A stretch of DNA of 64,000 bases from Batkoa obscura (Eukaryota > Entomophthoromycota > Entomophthoromycetes > Entomophthorales > Batkoaceae), in NCBI GenBank assembly GCA_030770535.1, contig JASVEC010000024.1, forward strand, positions 558,001 through 622,000, in the 5' to 3' direction. How positions within the stretch are numbered: the first letter of the stretch is position 1; every line of letters starts with the position of its first letter. Positions 14,433 through 25,627 of this stretch are shown here, one piece after another. The notes below the pieces were generated by a model. That model did no database searches. It saw only the letters and a program-made list of their open reading frames with translations, and was not told where the DNA came from. Both the position numbers and the translations under genes were made by a program.

Positions 14433-16277
14433 ATGGAAAACAATAGAGATTCAAGTTTTAATTCAGATCGGCCAGCAATGCCGCGCTTGACTTCCAGCTC
14501 CAATGTGGCGCTCGAAAAGCTTAAGCGTAGAGCAACAACTATCCGAGCACTTAGCTCAATTAAACTTGAACTTGGTAAAGAGCCTAACGCAGAAGAAAAG
14601 CAACAGAAACAAGAAAATATTTCACCGCTTAATTCTATTAGACTTGCTAATGCCAGGAATAGGATGTCTTCGGTAACAAAAATGGACTTTGATCCAGCAT
14701 CTTTAGAATCTTTAAAAAATGGAGAAATATCCGATGCTGCAACGCTTGAAAATTTGAATAAAAAATTAGTAGAAGCTACTATAAATGAAAAAGAAAGTTT
14801 TGAAATGGATAAAGAATTAACTTCAGGTAATAATTTTCATGAAAATCTAGTTTACGATATTAAAACTTTGTAGAAAAAATCGTTAGTTTTAAAAAATTAT
14901 TTATTAAGTTGGACTCTAAAACAAAAAAAATAATATATACTGGTCCATTAACTATAGCAAGTCTGAATATGCTTTTTGTTGAAAACTTTCATTATCATCC
15001 AGGATCGGATCCTTTTCCAGCTTTATATATTCGCGACCCTTTTGTTAATGTTTTTTATGAACTTGAGGATGTAAATGAAGTAAAGGATGGCTCGATATTA
15101 CAACTTAATGTAACAAGTAATTTACTTTCTTTATAATTTAATTTTTATACTTATTAATCTTTTAGTTTCATCTAACGACCTTAAAAAAGAGATTGATAGT
15201 CAATTTTCTACTATGGTGATGGAAATAAAGGATTTACGACGCCTTATTGCTAGGAACAACGGTGAAAACCGTAAAGCAGCAAACACTTTAAGTATGGCAA
15301 TTCCAAATAATAACTCTAGGTTCAATGAGATTGTTAAATTAGCGGTTGCACAAAGTAGGGAAGCTCAAGCAAGTACCTCAACAATAAGTTCTTCAGAAGT
15401 ACCAGCTCAGGTACCTCAAGTCGACCTTAAACCAATTAATGAAGAAATTAAATCCTTGAAGAATGAGATATCTGTAATACGTCAGCTATCAAATGAGTTC
15501 CAAAAAGAATCAAATGATATGATCCAAGAAATTTCAAAGTCCACGGCGTTATTTACCGAACAACTTTCAAATGATAGTCAAAGTATGCAAAAGATTTTAG
15601 CAGCCGGTAAAGAACGTATGGAACAAAATGCATTAACATTAGCAAATAAATTGGAAGAGATCCAAATTAACGTTGATGATTTCCGCTCCGATCTTCTCCA
15701 ACGTCGTAGTCAGCCAAGTGAATTGAGAATGAAATATACGTTAAAATTGCTAGATGAAGTAAACGAAATGTTACTACATGAAAGTGAATTTATTTCTGAA
15801 GTCAAACCAACATGGAAAAAAGCCTGGGAAGAAAACCTTCAAAATATTGTACAAGAGCAACAAGCTTTAAAGGAGCAAGAATCTATTGTTGAGGATATGC
15901 GAGCAGATTTGACGAATTTAACGGAAACTTTCAATCAGCTCCAAGAGTTTATAAAGCTGAAACGTAAAGCAAGTCATTCTTCTAGAAAATCATTTGAGGT
16001 AGCCCCTATTGATGAAAATTTTTCCAGAGATGCAGTGCTTCAAGAAATTCAATGTGTGAATATTAATTCAGAAAAGAGACTAAAAGCACTTGAACAAGCT
16101 ATTCAAGCAAGGCAATGGGAAATAGAAAACCAAGTGGATCCATTTGAAGAAGAACTTACTGGGTTTGTTACCTCCGCAAAACTGCGTAAAACAGGGGGTA
16201 CTGAAGAACTTGATAGAAGAAGACGCGAACAAGATGAGCAAAATCTCAAAGCTATGTTAGCTGCTCGCCAAAAATAA
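14433..16277 (+). CDS. BUD6: Actin/formin regulator Bud6 (Aip3 family)
   Basis: Three exons (14433-14826, 14874-15116, 15166-16277) give 582 aa. Exon 2 encodes the conserved family block (YTGPLTIASLNMLF, then DPFPALYIRDP and YELEDVNEVKDG). It is followed by a long coiled-coil region and the C-terminal Aip3 core (KPTWKKAWEENLQNIVQEQQ). Bud6 binds actin monomers and formins at sites of polarised growth and promotes actin-cable nucleation. The first intron was placed to remove an in-frame stop and keep the block open; the second uses GTAATT...TTTTAG. The protein is shorter than yeast Bud6 (788 aa), mainly in the N-terminal region. Family assignment rests on both conserved blocks. Confidence 0.85.
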
Positions 16278-16569
16278 TTTAAAATAGTTTAAGCTCGTTT
16301 CTTTTTTTGTAATAAAGTTAATTTTTTATTAACCCTTAATCCAAATTGTAAAGCCAAACTCAACACCAATACTGGTTGTTTTTATATTTATTTAGCATCG
16401 TTGACTAGTAAAATCAACATTTAAACTGAACAATAAACTATTTGTTACCTGTTGCTTTATGAAGAGTAATATTCAAGCAGAAATTTTATATCATGTCAAT
16501 AGTTAAACTAAATGTATAATTGTAAAAAATATCTTGAACTATTTAATTTTATAAAACAATGCTAAAAAA

Positions 16570-17543
16570 TTAGCCAGGTGGAAGTGAAGACAAATCAACT
16601 TGAGGTGAGGAATCTTCCTCATCTTCCTTAACGTCATATTGATCCAAGCTTGACCTTTGCATAGCCATTGCACCTAATAAACAATTAACGAATTGATTAA
16701 AATTTTAAATAAACTTTACCTGATCGAGCAGCCTCAAGAACACCATAAGGTTTTAACAACGTTAAAAAGGCTTCAACTCTTTGACTTTTAGCACTCAATT
16801 CAATCACAACACATTCATTTGTAACGTCGATAATTCTACCCTGGAAAAGATCCGTAAGTTGTTTTAATGCTGTAAGATTGTTTTGTGAACTAGAATGATT
16901 AATTTTAATACTTTCGGTTTCTTCTTCAGCTGACTCAGATCTAAGTCCATGTAATGAAACTTTAGCCATCAATAATTCTCTTTCCAAATATTTTGTTCCT
17001 GTATAATCCAACACTGCCCATACAGGTACCTATTGATAATTGGTTTGTCAATAAATCATCTTCAAAATAATATATATTTACCAAATCTTGTAATTGTCTT
17101 ACAGCTTGTTTTACTACCACTGGACTTTCATTCAATACAATAGTCATACGTGATAAATCTTTGATGTCCGTTTTAGCACATATGATTGAATCAATATTGA
17201 AATTTCTTCCAGCCAACACACCAGATATCCTTGATAAAACACCAGGTTCATTACCAACCAAACAGTTAATTACATGACGACGTGAAGGAGCTAAAGAAGT
17301 ATTAGGCATATCATAAAGGATATTGGTAACCGCTTCTTCTGTTGATCTTTCAGCAATTGCAATAGGCTGCATACGCTTTCTTTTCGGATATTTTTTTATT
17401 TCTACATAGGACCTTATCACACTTTTAGACGGAGTTAGATTAAAATTATAACTTTTATTAATCAAACTCGATTTAATACCATGATTAGGAGCATTTATTA
17501 TGGTATTAAGCGGTTTGATTCCACTACTGAAAAGATATCTCAT
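16570..17543 (-). CDS. ILV6: Acetolactate synthase regulatory (small) subunit
   Basis: Three exons (17543-17082, 17029-16720, 16673-16570) encode 291 aa. The first ~45 residues are basic, Ser/Asn-rich and lack acidic residues, as expected of a mitochondrial presequence. An ACT domain follows (RRHVINCLVGNEPGVLSRISGV), then the family's second conserved part (ELLMAKVSLHG, and GRIIDVTNECVVIELSA, ending KPYGVLEAARSGAMAMQR). The subunit stimulates the catalytic Ilv2 subunit and confers valine feedback control at the start of branched-chain amino-acid synthesis. BUD6 ends only about 290 bp away in the convergent direction. Confidence 0.92.
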
Positions 17544-17899
17544 ATATCTTTTGCTTTTTTAAAAATAAAACTCCTCCGTTTTCAAAATACTTTTTGCTTA
17601 TATACTTTTATTTGAAGTACCTTTATTTTCTCTTATAAAATATGACTCACTAAGTATAATGTGACGATTCATTTATCTTTATGTTTCTGATAAAGCGATA
17701 TTATTGGTGGATTAAGGGTTATGTAAGATAATCAATGAAGAATGAAATGAATAAAATCCAAGTGATAATTAAAAGTTTTTGTCAAGGTAACTTTTCAATA
17801 TGATATTCTGAAAAGCTCGTAAAAAATACATGGTTTTTATGAATATAGATATAGATATTTCTAATAGTAGACATGAATCAAGATTCTTAATTAAGAATA

Positions 17900-17998
17900 T
17901 GGGGCTGTTTTTTTTAGTTTCATTATTTTTCCATTTTTAAGCGCTATTTATGTGGAAAAATTGTCAGTAAAATTCTTAAATACAAAAATACATCCCCA
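17900..17998 (+). mobile_element. MITE family 1 copy, intact ends
   Basis: 99 bp, starts TGGGGCTGTTTTTTTTAG and ends ATACATCCCCA, with TA on both flanks, consistent with a 2-bp TA target-site duplication. Confidence 0.85.
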
Positions 17999-18400
17999 TA
18001 TGTTGAAAAGTAGGTGAACGTGTTTCTTGTTTCAATATTTTTCAATATTTTATAAAATTTATTCTACAAAAAATAGTCAAATATATGAAATTGAAAATAC
18101 ATTGTTATATATTTAAAATCTTTAGTTGAAAACGATGGTCAAGAACTGTCTTTGATACATATTTTGTAAAGTAGCATTTCTAAAGATAAATAACGATATT
18201 TTGTAAATGATTTTGATAAAGCTCTCAAAAATCTAAATTTGAGGTAAACCAGGAGAGGTACAGATACTAGGTAATTAAATACAGCGATGACCGTCTACCA
18301 AGCTGAACACCCTTTGAAAAGGATAACAATAGCTACTTTAATTATGCTTTTTTATTGAGATTTTTTATTGAATAGCCTTTAACAATTATTTAAGACCATA

Positions 18401-18502
18401 TGGGAGTGTTTTTTTTAACTTCATTATTTTTTCCATTTTTTAAGCGCTATTTAAGCGGAAAAATTGTTAATAAAATTCTTAAACACAAAAATACATCCCC
18501 CG
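18401..18502 (+). mobile_element. MITE family 1 copy
   Basis: Starts TGGGAGTGTTTTTTTTAAC, with the internal AAGCGCTATTTAAGCGG shared by most copies. It ends CATCCCCCG and is flanked by TA on both sides. Confidence 0.82.
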
Positions 18503-20269
18503 TATGTTACATGTATAGTTCCAGTTTTGCCATTTCTTATAGATTAAATAGTATTTATAGATTAAACATCCTTTTTAACAAGGCTGTTGTTGCAGAATGT
18601 TTTAGTTTTTATAATGCTTTACTCTTGACTAAATATATCATGATGATAAATTGGTATATATAAGACATCTCGCAATCCCTCTATATCTCCTTCAGAACTA
18701 AACCGAAAAATCTATGAATAGCTAATTTTTTTCAAGTATTGATATCTCCCCCTCTATCTATCAACACTAAAATTAAACAGAGTGCTTATACTTCGTGGAC
18801 TTAACCAAGCTCATTTACATATCAAACTCATATATCATACATCTAACAAAATTGAGTAGATTTGATCTAAATAAATATAAAATATTTAATTATCAATATT
18901 ATAACCTGCCTATTTAACTTTATCATTGGTATATGGGGCTGTCTGAATTAGTTTCATTATTTTATTCGATTTTTGAAAAATTTTGTATTTTAAAAATTTC
19001 GCTTAAAATTCTATAAAATCAAATCTTTTATTAAAACAAAAGTACCCGGACACAGTTCTAAATCATCCTATTACAGTTTATACTGTAAGTTAGTTGAATT
19101 TCTACTAAATCTTAAATACATATTCTTATAAAACTTTATTGAGGAATATTTATTATCAACTGCTTTATAACCAACATTGCAGATTTGTTATCAAATAAAT
19201 AAACTATTTTATGTTATAATTACATTATTAGTATATTACCAAGTTAATAAATAGCTGCATGGGAGGGAGCGGTTAGCCCCAAAACTATAATTAGCCATCC
19301 CTATATAGCACAAGTAATAATGGTTTTTACATATTATTACGGCTACATATTCTTTGACTATTTATTAACTTAGCTATCAATAACTTAAGTAATCTTAACA
19401 TTTAATAATCTATTTCTATCATTTAAAAAAATACCTAATTGCTTAGTAAATATCAAAATTTTTAAATCCTCTGTTATCTTCGTAAGGTAAGCTGGGATCG
19501 ATCTTTTAATTTTTCTATTTTCTATAGACTCTATAACTTTAATTCGAACTATATCGCTTTTTTTTGATGTATCAGATACTGGATAACAATATAGTTTATT
19601 ATTATGTTTAATAACATGTAAATACTTCTTTAATGCCTTGGATCTCTATTATTCTTTTTGTATTTTTGTTTCTTTCATACTTTTTAAAGATTATATCTGT
19701 TTTCCCATTATTAACCGTCGAGTTATTAATTTTATTATGTTCGCAAATAAAAATCTCAAATTTTGAAATTAATTGATTGATATCTTCTATTTTACCTAAC
19801 GCTTCAAAACTACTTCTGCATTTTGAAAGGTTTCCAAAATGTCCATCAACTATACTTTTTCCATGATGTTCAGCAAAAAAATTAACATTAACATTCAAAC
19901 TACCATTTATTTTATGAATTTCTTTAAACATATGGGGTTGTCCGAATTGGTTTCAGAATTTACCCAGAAGTTAATCCAATTCTTAAATTTGTGTCTAATA
20001 TGATGGTTAAATCTGAAAAGCCTAAATTAAATCTCTTTATTCAAAACTTATTTTAATTGTTTCCTTTTTTTTAATAGCTAATTTTCCTAATTATATATTT
20101 TATGTTCTTTATGTTAGATATTTAGTAGATATATGGGGTTGTCTGAATTAGTTTCATTATTTTATCCAATTTTAAAAAAATTTGTATTTTAAAAACTTCG
20201 CTTAAAATTCTATAAAATCACATCTTTTATTAAAACAAAAGTACCCAAACACAGTTCTAAACCATTATA

Positions 20270-20368
20270 TGGGGCTGTTTTTTTTGGCTTCATTACTTTT
20301 TCTCTTTTAAGTGCTATTCGAGCGGAAAATTTGTTAGTAGGATTCTTAAACATAAAAATACATCCCCA
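20270..20368 (+). mobile_element. MITE family 1 copy inside element B
   Basis: TGGGGCTGTTTTTTTTGGC to ACATCCCCA, 99 bp. It interrupts the left end of the complete transposon. The corresponding region of copy A (about 19055-19075) lacks it, and the comparison gives a TA duplication. Confidence 0.88.
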
Positions 20369-20685
20369 TATTATAGCTCATACTGTAAGTTAGTTGAATT
20401 TCTACTAGATCTTAAATACATGTTCTTATAAAGCTTAATTGAGAAATATTTATTATCAACTGCTTTATAACCAACATCGTAGATTTATTATCAAATAAAT
20501 AAACTACTTTAATGTTATAATTACATTATTAATATATTGCCAAGTTAATAAATAGCTGCATGGGAGGGAGTGGTCAGCCCCAAAACTATAATTGACCATC
20601 CCTATATAGTACAAGTAATAATAGTTTTTACATATTATTACAGTTACTTGTTCTTTGACTATTTATTAACTTAGCTATTAATAAC

Positions 20686-22389
20686 TTAAGTAATCCTAAC
20701 ATTTAACAATCTATTTCTATCATTCAACAAACTACTTACTTGCTTAGTAAATATCGAAATTTTCAAATTCTCTGTTATCTTTGTAAGGTAAGCTGGGATC
20801 GATCTTTTAATTTTTCTGTTTTCTATAGACTCTATAACTTTAATTGGGACTATATCGCTTTTTTTTGATGTATCAGATACTGGATAACAATGTAGTTTAT
20901 TGTTATGTTTAATAAAATGTAAATACTTGTTAATGCCCTGCATCTCTATTATTCTTTTTGTATTTTTGTTTCTTTTATACTTTTTAAAAATTATATCTGT
21001 TTTCCCATTATTAACAGTCGAGTTATTAATTTTATTATGCTCGCAAATAAAAGCCTCAAATCTTGAAATTAATTGATCGATATCTTCTATTTTACCTAAC
21101 GCTTCAAAACTACTTTTCCATTTTGAAAGGTTTCCAAAATGTCCATCAACTATACTTTTTCCATGATGCTCAGCAAAAAAATTAAGATTAACATTCAAAC
21201 TACTATTTATTTTATGAATTTGTTTAAACATATAATGTAAGAACTCTTGGGATCTAAAATGATTTCCTGTATCTGCCCATATATTAATTTTTGTAAACTT
21301 TTTAAATAGAAGCTCTGTAGAGATTAAATCGATTAAACAATCTCCTGCATATGCTGAATCATGATTCAATATTTCAGATAAATAATCAAAGTAAACTTTG
21401 TCTATTTTTTTATCATCTTTCAAATATAAAACACCAAAACCTAATACTGATATAACTTGTTTATTATAATGATCTAAATTTATTGAATCTGGTCTTGTCC
21501 CTATTTCCATATTTTGTTTAAAATCTAAAACTATTATACAACTTTTGTTATTTAATTTTTTAATAGTTTCATTAAATGTGCTTTTTTGAGTATCAACACA
21601 GAATTTATGTAATTTGTATAATTTTTCTTCTTCGTTGAAAATTTCTTCTATCTCTGTTTTGTTTTTTGCTGTATTTATTTTATTTTCAAATAACTTTTTT
21701 CTAACTGTATACTGGGTACATATATTACATAGATCCGTTTTTCTTGCTGGATTTTTGAAATTACTTGGTATATATTTAAAGAACGTTGACCTAGCTACTG
21801 CTTTATCTCTTAGATCATTCAAATATTTACTATATATCATTCTTCTACTTTTATTTAATATATATATATTATCTGATGAATATTTACTATCATTATTTTT
21901 TTTATTAAATCTTGATGAAATAGTTGAATCATTTAGTAAATATTGTATGATAGTTTCAATTTGGTCATCTTTAATTTTTTTTGTATTTTTAATAATAGGT
22001 TGTAATGTTGATATTTTATTATTATTACTTGTTTTTGAATAATCATATTGATTTCTATTTATATTAAACCCAAAACTCTTACATTCATCAAAAGAATATA
22101 CTGAAGCTATAGTTGATAATAACGCTACTTGCTGACTTTTGTTTCCTGTTTCCCTTAAAGCACTAATTTTATACATTACTTGATTAAGTTTATTATTATC
22201 GATAGTAAACTTTGATAATATATCTTTTCTTTGTTTTGTTTTATTATAAAATTCCATGAACCTTGGGTTGTTATAAGTAGCTCTTAAAATTGATGTAAAT
22301 GAATTACAATGTTTATATTGTGTACTCCTCCCTATTGTATTGAAGTTTTCAAAAATTCCATTTCGAAGTTTAGTTATGAAAGTTTGCAT
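20686..22389 (-). CDS. Putative DDE-type transposase, intact 567-aa frame
   Basis: Single uninterrupted frame, the only full-length one in the island, encoded within the TIR-bounded element. The N-terminal third is basic, a CNIC...C patch (about residue 220) may bind zinc, and the core has three acidic motifs that could form a DDE triad: IVLDFKQN, NIWADTGNHFRS and AEHHGKSIVDGHFG. TA target duplications and TGGGG ends accompany it. Similar HGK...D motifs occur in transposase-like proteins of early-diverging fungi, but I cannot assign a named superfamily. The frame looks functional, so the element may still be active. A GC-richer hairpin-forming stretch (about 20560-20605) lies beyond the stop. 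Confidence 0.72.
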   Translation of the reverse strand: MQTFITKLRNGIFENFNTIGRSTQYKHCNSFTSILRATYNNPRFMEFYNKTKQRKDILSKFTIDNNKLNQVMYKISALRETGNKSQQVALLSTIASVYSFDECKSFGFNINRNQYDYSKTSNNNKISTLQPIIKNTKKIKDDQIETIIQYLLNDSTISSRFNKKNNDSKYSSDNIYILNKSRRMIYSKYLNDLRDKAVARSTFFKYIPSNFKNPARKTDLCNICTQYTVRKKLFENKINTAKNKTEIEEIFNEEEKLYKLHKFCVDTQKSTFNETIKKLNNKSCIIVLDFKQNMEIGTRPDSINLDHYNKQVISVLGFGVLYLKDDKKIDKVYFDYLSEILNHDSAYAGDCLIDLISTELLFKKFTKINIWADTGNHFRSQEFLHYMFKQIHKINSSLNVNLNFFAEHHGKSIVDGHFGNLSKWKSSFEALGKIEDIDQLISRFEAFICEHNKINNSTVNNGKTDIIFKKYKRNKNTKRIIEMQGINKYLHFIKHNNKLHCYPVSDTSKKSDIVPIKVIESIENRKIKRSIPAYLTKITENLKISIFTKQVSSLLNDRNRLLNVRIT

Positions 22390-23563
22390 TTTATTTTTAT
22401 TTCAACAAAAAATAAAGTCAAATAAAGTCAAATAACTGTGTTTATATAATTATGTATTTATATAATTATATAATCATATAGTTATATATTATATATCTGT
22501 TAAATATCTAACAGAACTAACATAAAATATATAGTTAGGAAAATTAGCTATTTAAGAAAAGGAAACAATTAAAATAAGTTTTAAATAGAGACATTTAATT
22601 TTAGGCTTTTTAGATTTAACCGTTATATTGAACACAAACTTGGAATTTTAAATTTGGATTAATTTCTAAGTAGATTCTGAAACCAATTAGGACAGCCCCA
22701 TATAATGTAGGAACTCTTGGGATCTAAAATAATTTCTTATATCTGCCCATATATTAATTTTTATGAACTTAAATAAAAGCTCTGTAGAGATTAAATCGAT
22801 TAAACAATCTCCTGCATATGCTGAATCATGATTTAATATTTCAGATAAATAATCAAAGTAAACTTTGTCTATTTTTTTATCATCTTTCAAATATAAAACA
22901 CCAAAACCTAATACTGATATAACTTGTTTATTATAATGATCTAAATTTATTGAACCTGGTCTTGTTCCTATTTCGATATTTTGTTTAAAATCTAAAATTA
23001 TTATACAACTTTTATTATTTAATTTTTTAATAGTTTCATTAAATGTGCTTTTTTGAGTATCAACACAGAATTTATGTAATTTGTATAATTTTTCTTCTTT
23101 GTTGAAAATTTCTTCTATCTCTGCTTTGTTTTTTGTTGTATTTGTTTTATTTTTGAATAACTTTTTCCTGAATGTATACTGGGGACATATATCACATAAA
23201 TCTGTTTTTCTTGCTGCATTTTTCAAATTACTTGGTATACGTTTAAAAAATGTTGACCCAGCTACTGCTTTATCCCTTAGATCATCAAAATATTTACTAT
23301 ATATCATTCTTCTACTTTTATTTAAATATATATTATCTGATGAATATTTACTATCATTATTTTTTTTATTAAATCTTGATGAAATAGTTGAATCATTTAG
23401 TAAATATTGTATGATAGTTCCAATTTGCTCATCTTTAATTTTTTTTTGTATTTTTAATAATAGGTTGTAATGTTGATATTTTATTATTATTACTTGTTTT
23501 TGAATAATCATATTGATTTCTATTTATATTAAATCCAAAGCTCTTACATTCATCAAAAGAATA

Positions 23564-23663
23564 TGGGGATGTGTTTTTGTATTTAAGAATTTTACTAGCA
23601 ATTTTTCCACTTAAATAACGCTTAAAAGATGAAAAAATAATGAAATCAAAAAAAACATCCCCA
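23564..23663 (-). mobile_element. MITE family 1 copy with clean empty-site comparison
   Basis: Copy A reads CAAAAGAATA, then the 100-bp MITE, then TATACTGAAGC. Copy B reads CAAAAGAATATACTGAAGC without it. This defines TA as the duplicated target and TGGGG...CCCCA as the ends. Confidence 0.92.
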
Positions 23664-24080
23664 TATACTGAAGCTATAATTGATAATAACGCTACTTGTT
23701 GGTTTTTATTTCCTGTTTCCCTTAAAGCACTAATTTTATACATTGCTTAATTAAGTTTATTATTATCGATAGTAAACTTTGATAATATATCTTTTCCTTG
23801 TTTTGTTTTATTATAAAATTCCATAAACCCTGGGTTGTTGTAAGTAGCTTTTAAAATTAATGTAAATGAATTATAATGTTTATGTTGTGTACTCCTCTCT
23901 ATTGTATTGAGATTTTCAAAAACTCCATTTCGAAGTTTAGCTATGAAAGTTTGTATTTTATTTTTATTTCAACAAAAAATAAAGCCAAATAACTGTAATT
24001 ATATAATTATATAATTATATAATCATATAGTTATATATTATATATCTATTAAATATCTAACAGAAATAACATAAAACATA

Positions 24081-24180
24081 TGGGGCTGTTTTTTTTAGTT
24101 TCATTATTTTTCCATTTTTTAAGCACTATTTATGTGGAAAAATTGTCAGTAAAATTCTTAAATACAAAAATACATCCCCA
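24081..24180 (+). mobile_element. MITE family 1 copy in right end of copy A
   Basis: Flanks AAAACATA and TATAATTAGG match the uninterrupted AAAATATATAGTTAGG of copy B, so this is another TA-duplicating insertion. It is nearly identical to the copy at 17900-17998. Confidence 0.9.
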
Positions 24181-24623
24181 TATAATTAGGAAAATTAGCT
24201 ATTTAAGAAAAGGAAACAATTATGTGAAATATCGCTTTGTCAGTCCCATGGTTAAATATTTTGATTTGTTATGAGAATTTCTAGTTCCACCCAAAAGAAT
24301 ATTATCTTCCCATTTTGATACTTATACTTTTCAGAGTATAAAAGAGTTTACAGAGTATAGTAGTTCGAGGCTTTTTAACTGAATTAATCCCTGATATCTC
24401 GAACATTTGATAAAGCCACTAAGTTTTCTTAATAGTATTTTACATAGATTTTACATTAGTATTGTCTATTCTTTTTGTCTTATATAGCTTGTAACCTATT
24501 ACGTGCTATTCCTCATAATCCAAGTCTATCTTAGTCACATAAACTAAGACCTTTCGACTTATAGTGTAGTCAACCCAGCAATAGCTGTTCTTGACTCCAA
24601 ACCCTGAGTACCAGATTTCACAA

Positions 24624-24718
24624 TGCTTTTTTTAATTTCATTATTTTTTCTATTTTTTAAGCGCTATTTGAGCGAAGAATTTGTTAGTAAAATCCTTAAA
24701 CACAAAAATACATCCCCA
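24624..24718 (+). mobile_element. MITE family 1 copy with eroded left end
   Basis: The left terminus is degraded, while the interior (AAGCGCTATTTGAGCG) and right end (AAAATACATCCCCA) are well preserved. Confidence 0.78.
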
Positions 24719-25424
24719 TTTATCAAAAACAGAAAAAAAGTACGTTGTTATTCCTATCCATCCTTAACACATCACCACCTCTGCTAAAAAAAGGTATAAC
24801 GCATAAAGCGTTAGGAAAACCAAAGCAGTATCAGGACTAAAACCAGAAGGAACAGGAGGAAATTAGCTTAAATTTATTAAGTGTTATAAACATATCAGTA
24901 ATTATCTCGAGTTTTTTCTCTCTAAAAAATCTTGTAATAACTAATAAAGCTTTATTAAAGCAAAAACACTATACTGTATAGCATATAATAAAATTGCTAA
25001 GATTATTTATAGACAATTATTAAATTAACAGATTTTACGTAGTAATGCCAAGATGATTTTCATTATTAGTTACTAATAGGTAACAATTCCTATAATTTCT
25101 ACAATACGAGCAATTATCAAAAATGTCCCAATGTTAAAGTTAATAATCGATATAAACAGTTTTTGATTTTATTAAGGACAAACTGTATTTTTTATAGGAA
25201 ACTTCTAAACAGTATACCGAATACTATCTAGACACACCCTTTTTATGTAGTGATCATTGTATTCAATTATAATAAAATATGGGTATAGGCCAGTTGTCTG
25301 GTATGCTATTAGCGTACATTTCTAGCCATAATACTCTTTTTCTTATATACAACATGGTCTAAAATAATCAAACACAATGAAAAGTTAGGATTTTACTGAC
25401 TTACAAACCAATAAAAAAGCAACA

Positions 25425-25527
25425 TGGGGATGTATTTTTGTATTTAGGAGCTTTACTAACAATTTTTCTACTCAAATAGTGCTTAAAAGATGGAAAAAAT
25501 GATGAAGCTAAAAAAAACATTTCTACA
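25425..25527 (-). mobile_element. MITE family 1 copy, first half of a fold-back pair
   Basis: Reverse copy beginning TGGGGATGTATTTTTG. Its inner end has decayed to ACATTTCTACA and abuts the next copy. Confidence 0.82.
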
Positions 25528-25627
25528 TGGGGGTGTTTTTTTGGCTTCGTTATTTTTTCCATCTTTTAAGCGCTATTTAAGCGGAAAAATTATTAGCAAA
25601 ATTCTTAAACACAGAAATACATCCCCA
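25528..25627 (+). mobile_element. MITE family 1 copy, second half of a fold-back pair
   Basis: Forward copy beginning TGGGGGTGTTTTTTTGGC and ending ATACATCCCCA, directly after the reverse copy. Together they form a ~200-bp inverted repeat. Confidence 0.85.

Larger units (their letters stand above)
17544..18933. other. gene-free edge of transposon island
   Basis: Upstream of ILV6. Two well-preserved MITE copies sit here (17900-17998 and 18401-18502). The open frame that reads through the second copy is not a gene. The rest shows nothing recognisable. Confidence 0.6.
19933..22700 (-). mobile_element. DNA transposon B, composite unit around a complete copy
   Basis: The unit is bounded at both sides by a right-type end: TGGGGTTGTCCGAATTGG at 19933 and its inverse ending GACAGCCCCA at 22700. 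The first ~200 bp (19933-20133) repeat, in inverted orientation, the right end of the full copy that follows (20134-22700). That copy has its own left end, TGGGGTTGTCTGAATTAG, at 20134. The whole unit sits inside copy A with TA on both sides of the junction (AAACATA before, TATAATG after; copy B itself reads AAACATATAATG at this spot). Such a shape could come from aberrant transposition using mismatched ends. Confidence 0.75.
19440..23952 (-). pseudogene. broken transposase gene of copy A
   Basis: The C-terminal part (about 19440-19931) and the N-terminal part (about 22705-23952) are separated by element B. The N-terminal part also contains a MITE. Compared with the complete transposase at 20686-22389, there is an extra base in a homopolymer run near 23450, which shifts the frame, and an in-frame stop near 23748. 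The HHGKS and DGHFG motifs are still readable in the C-terminal piece. Confidence 0.8.
18934..24222 (-). mobile_element. DNA transposon copy A, broken, split by three insertions
   Basis: Left end TGGGGCTGTCTGAATTAG starts at 18934. The element continues to 19932, is interrupted by composite element B (19933-22700), resumes at 22701-23563, is interrupted by a MITE (23564-23663), resumes at 23664-24080, is interrupted by another MITE (24081-24180), and fades at about 24222, so it lacks the last ~130 bp of the right end. Pieces were recognised by near-identity to the complete copy at 20134-22700. Joining the flanks across each insertion restores the sequence seen in the other copy. TIR length is about 24 bp with mismatches and the target duplication is TA. 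It is older than the insertions it carries. Confidence 0.85.

Noticed and set aside
18400-18663. 87-aa frame near the island edge
   Set aside because: It starts inside a MITE and reads through it. There is no family resemblance.
21614-22042. 142-aa plus-strand frame
   Set aside because: Antisense to the transposase. Its hydrophobic, Leu/Phe-rich content is what the complement of a Lys/Asn-rich gene gives, and a similar shadow exists at 23081.
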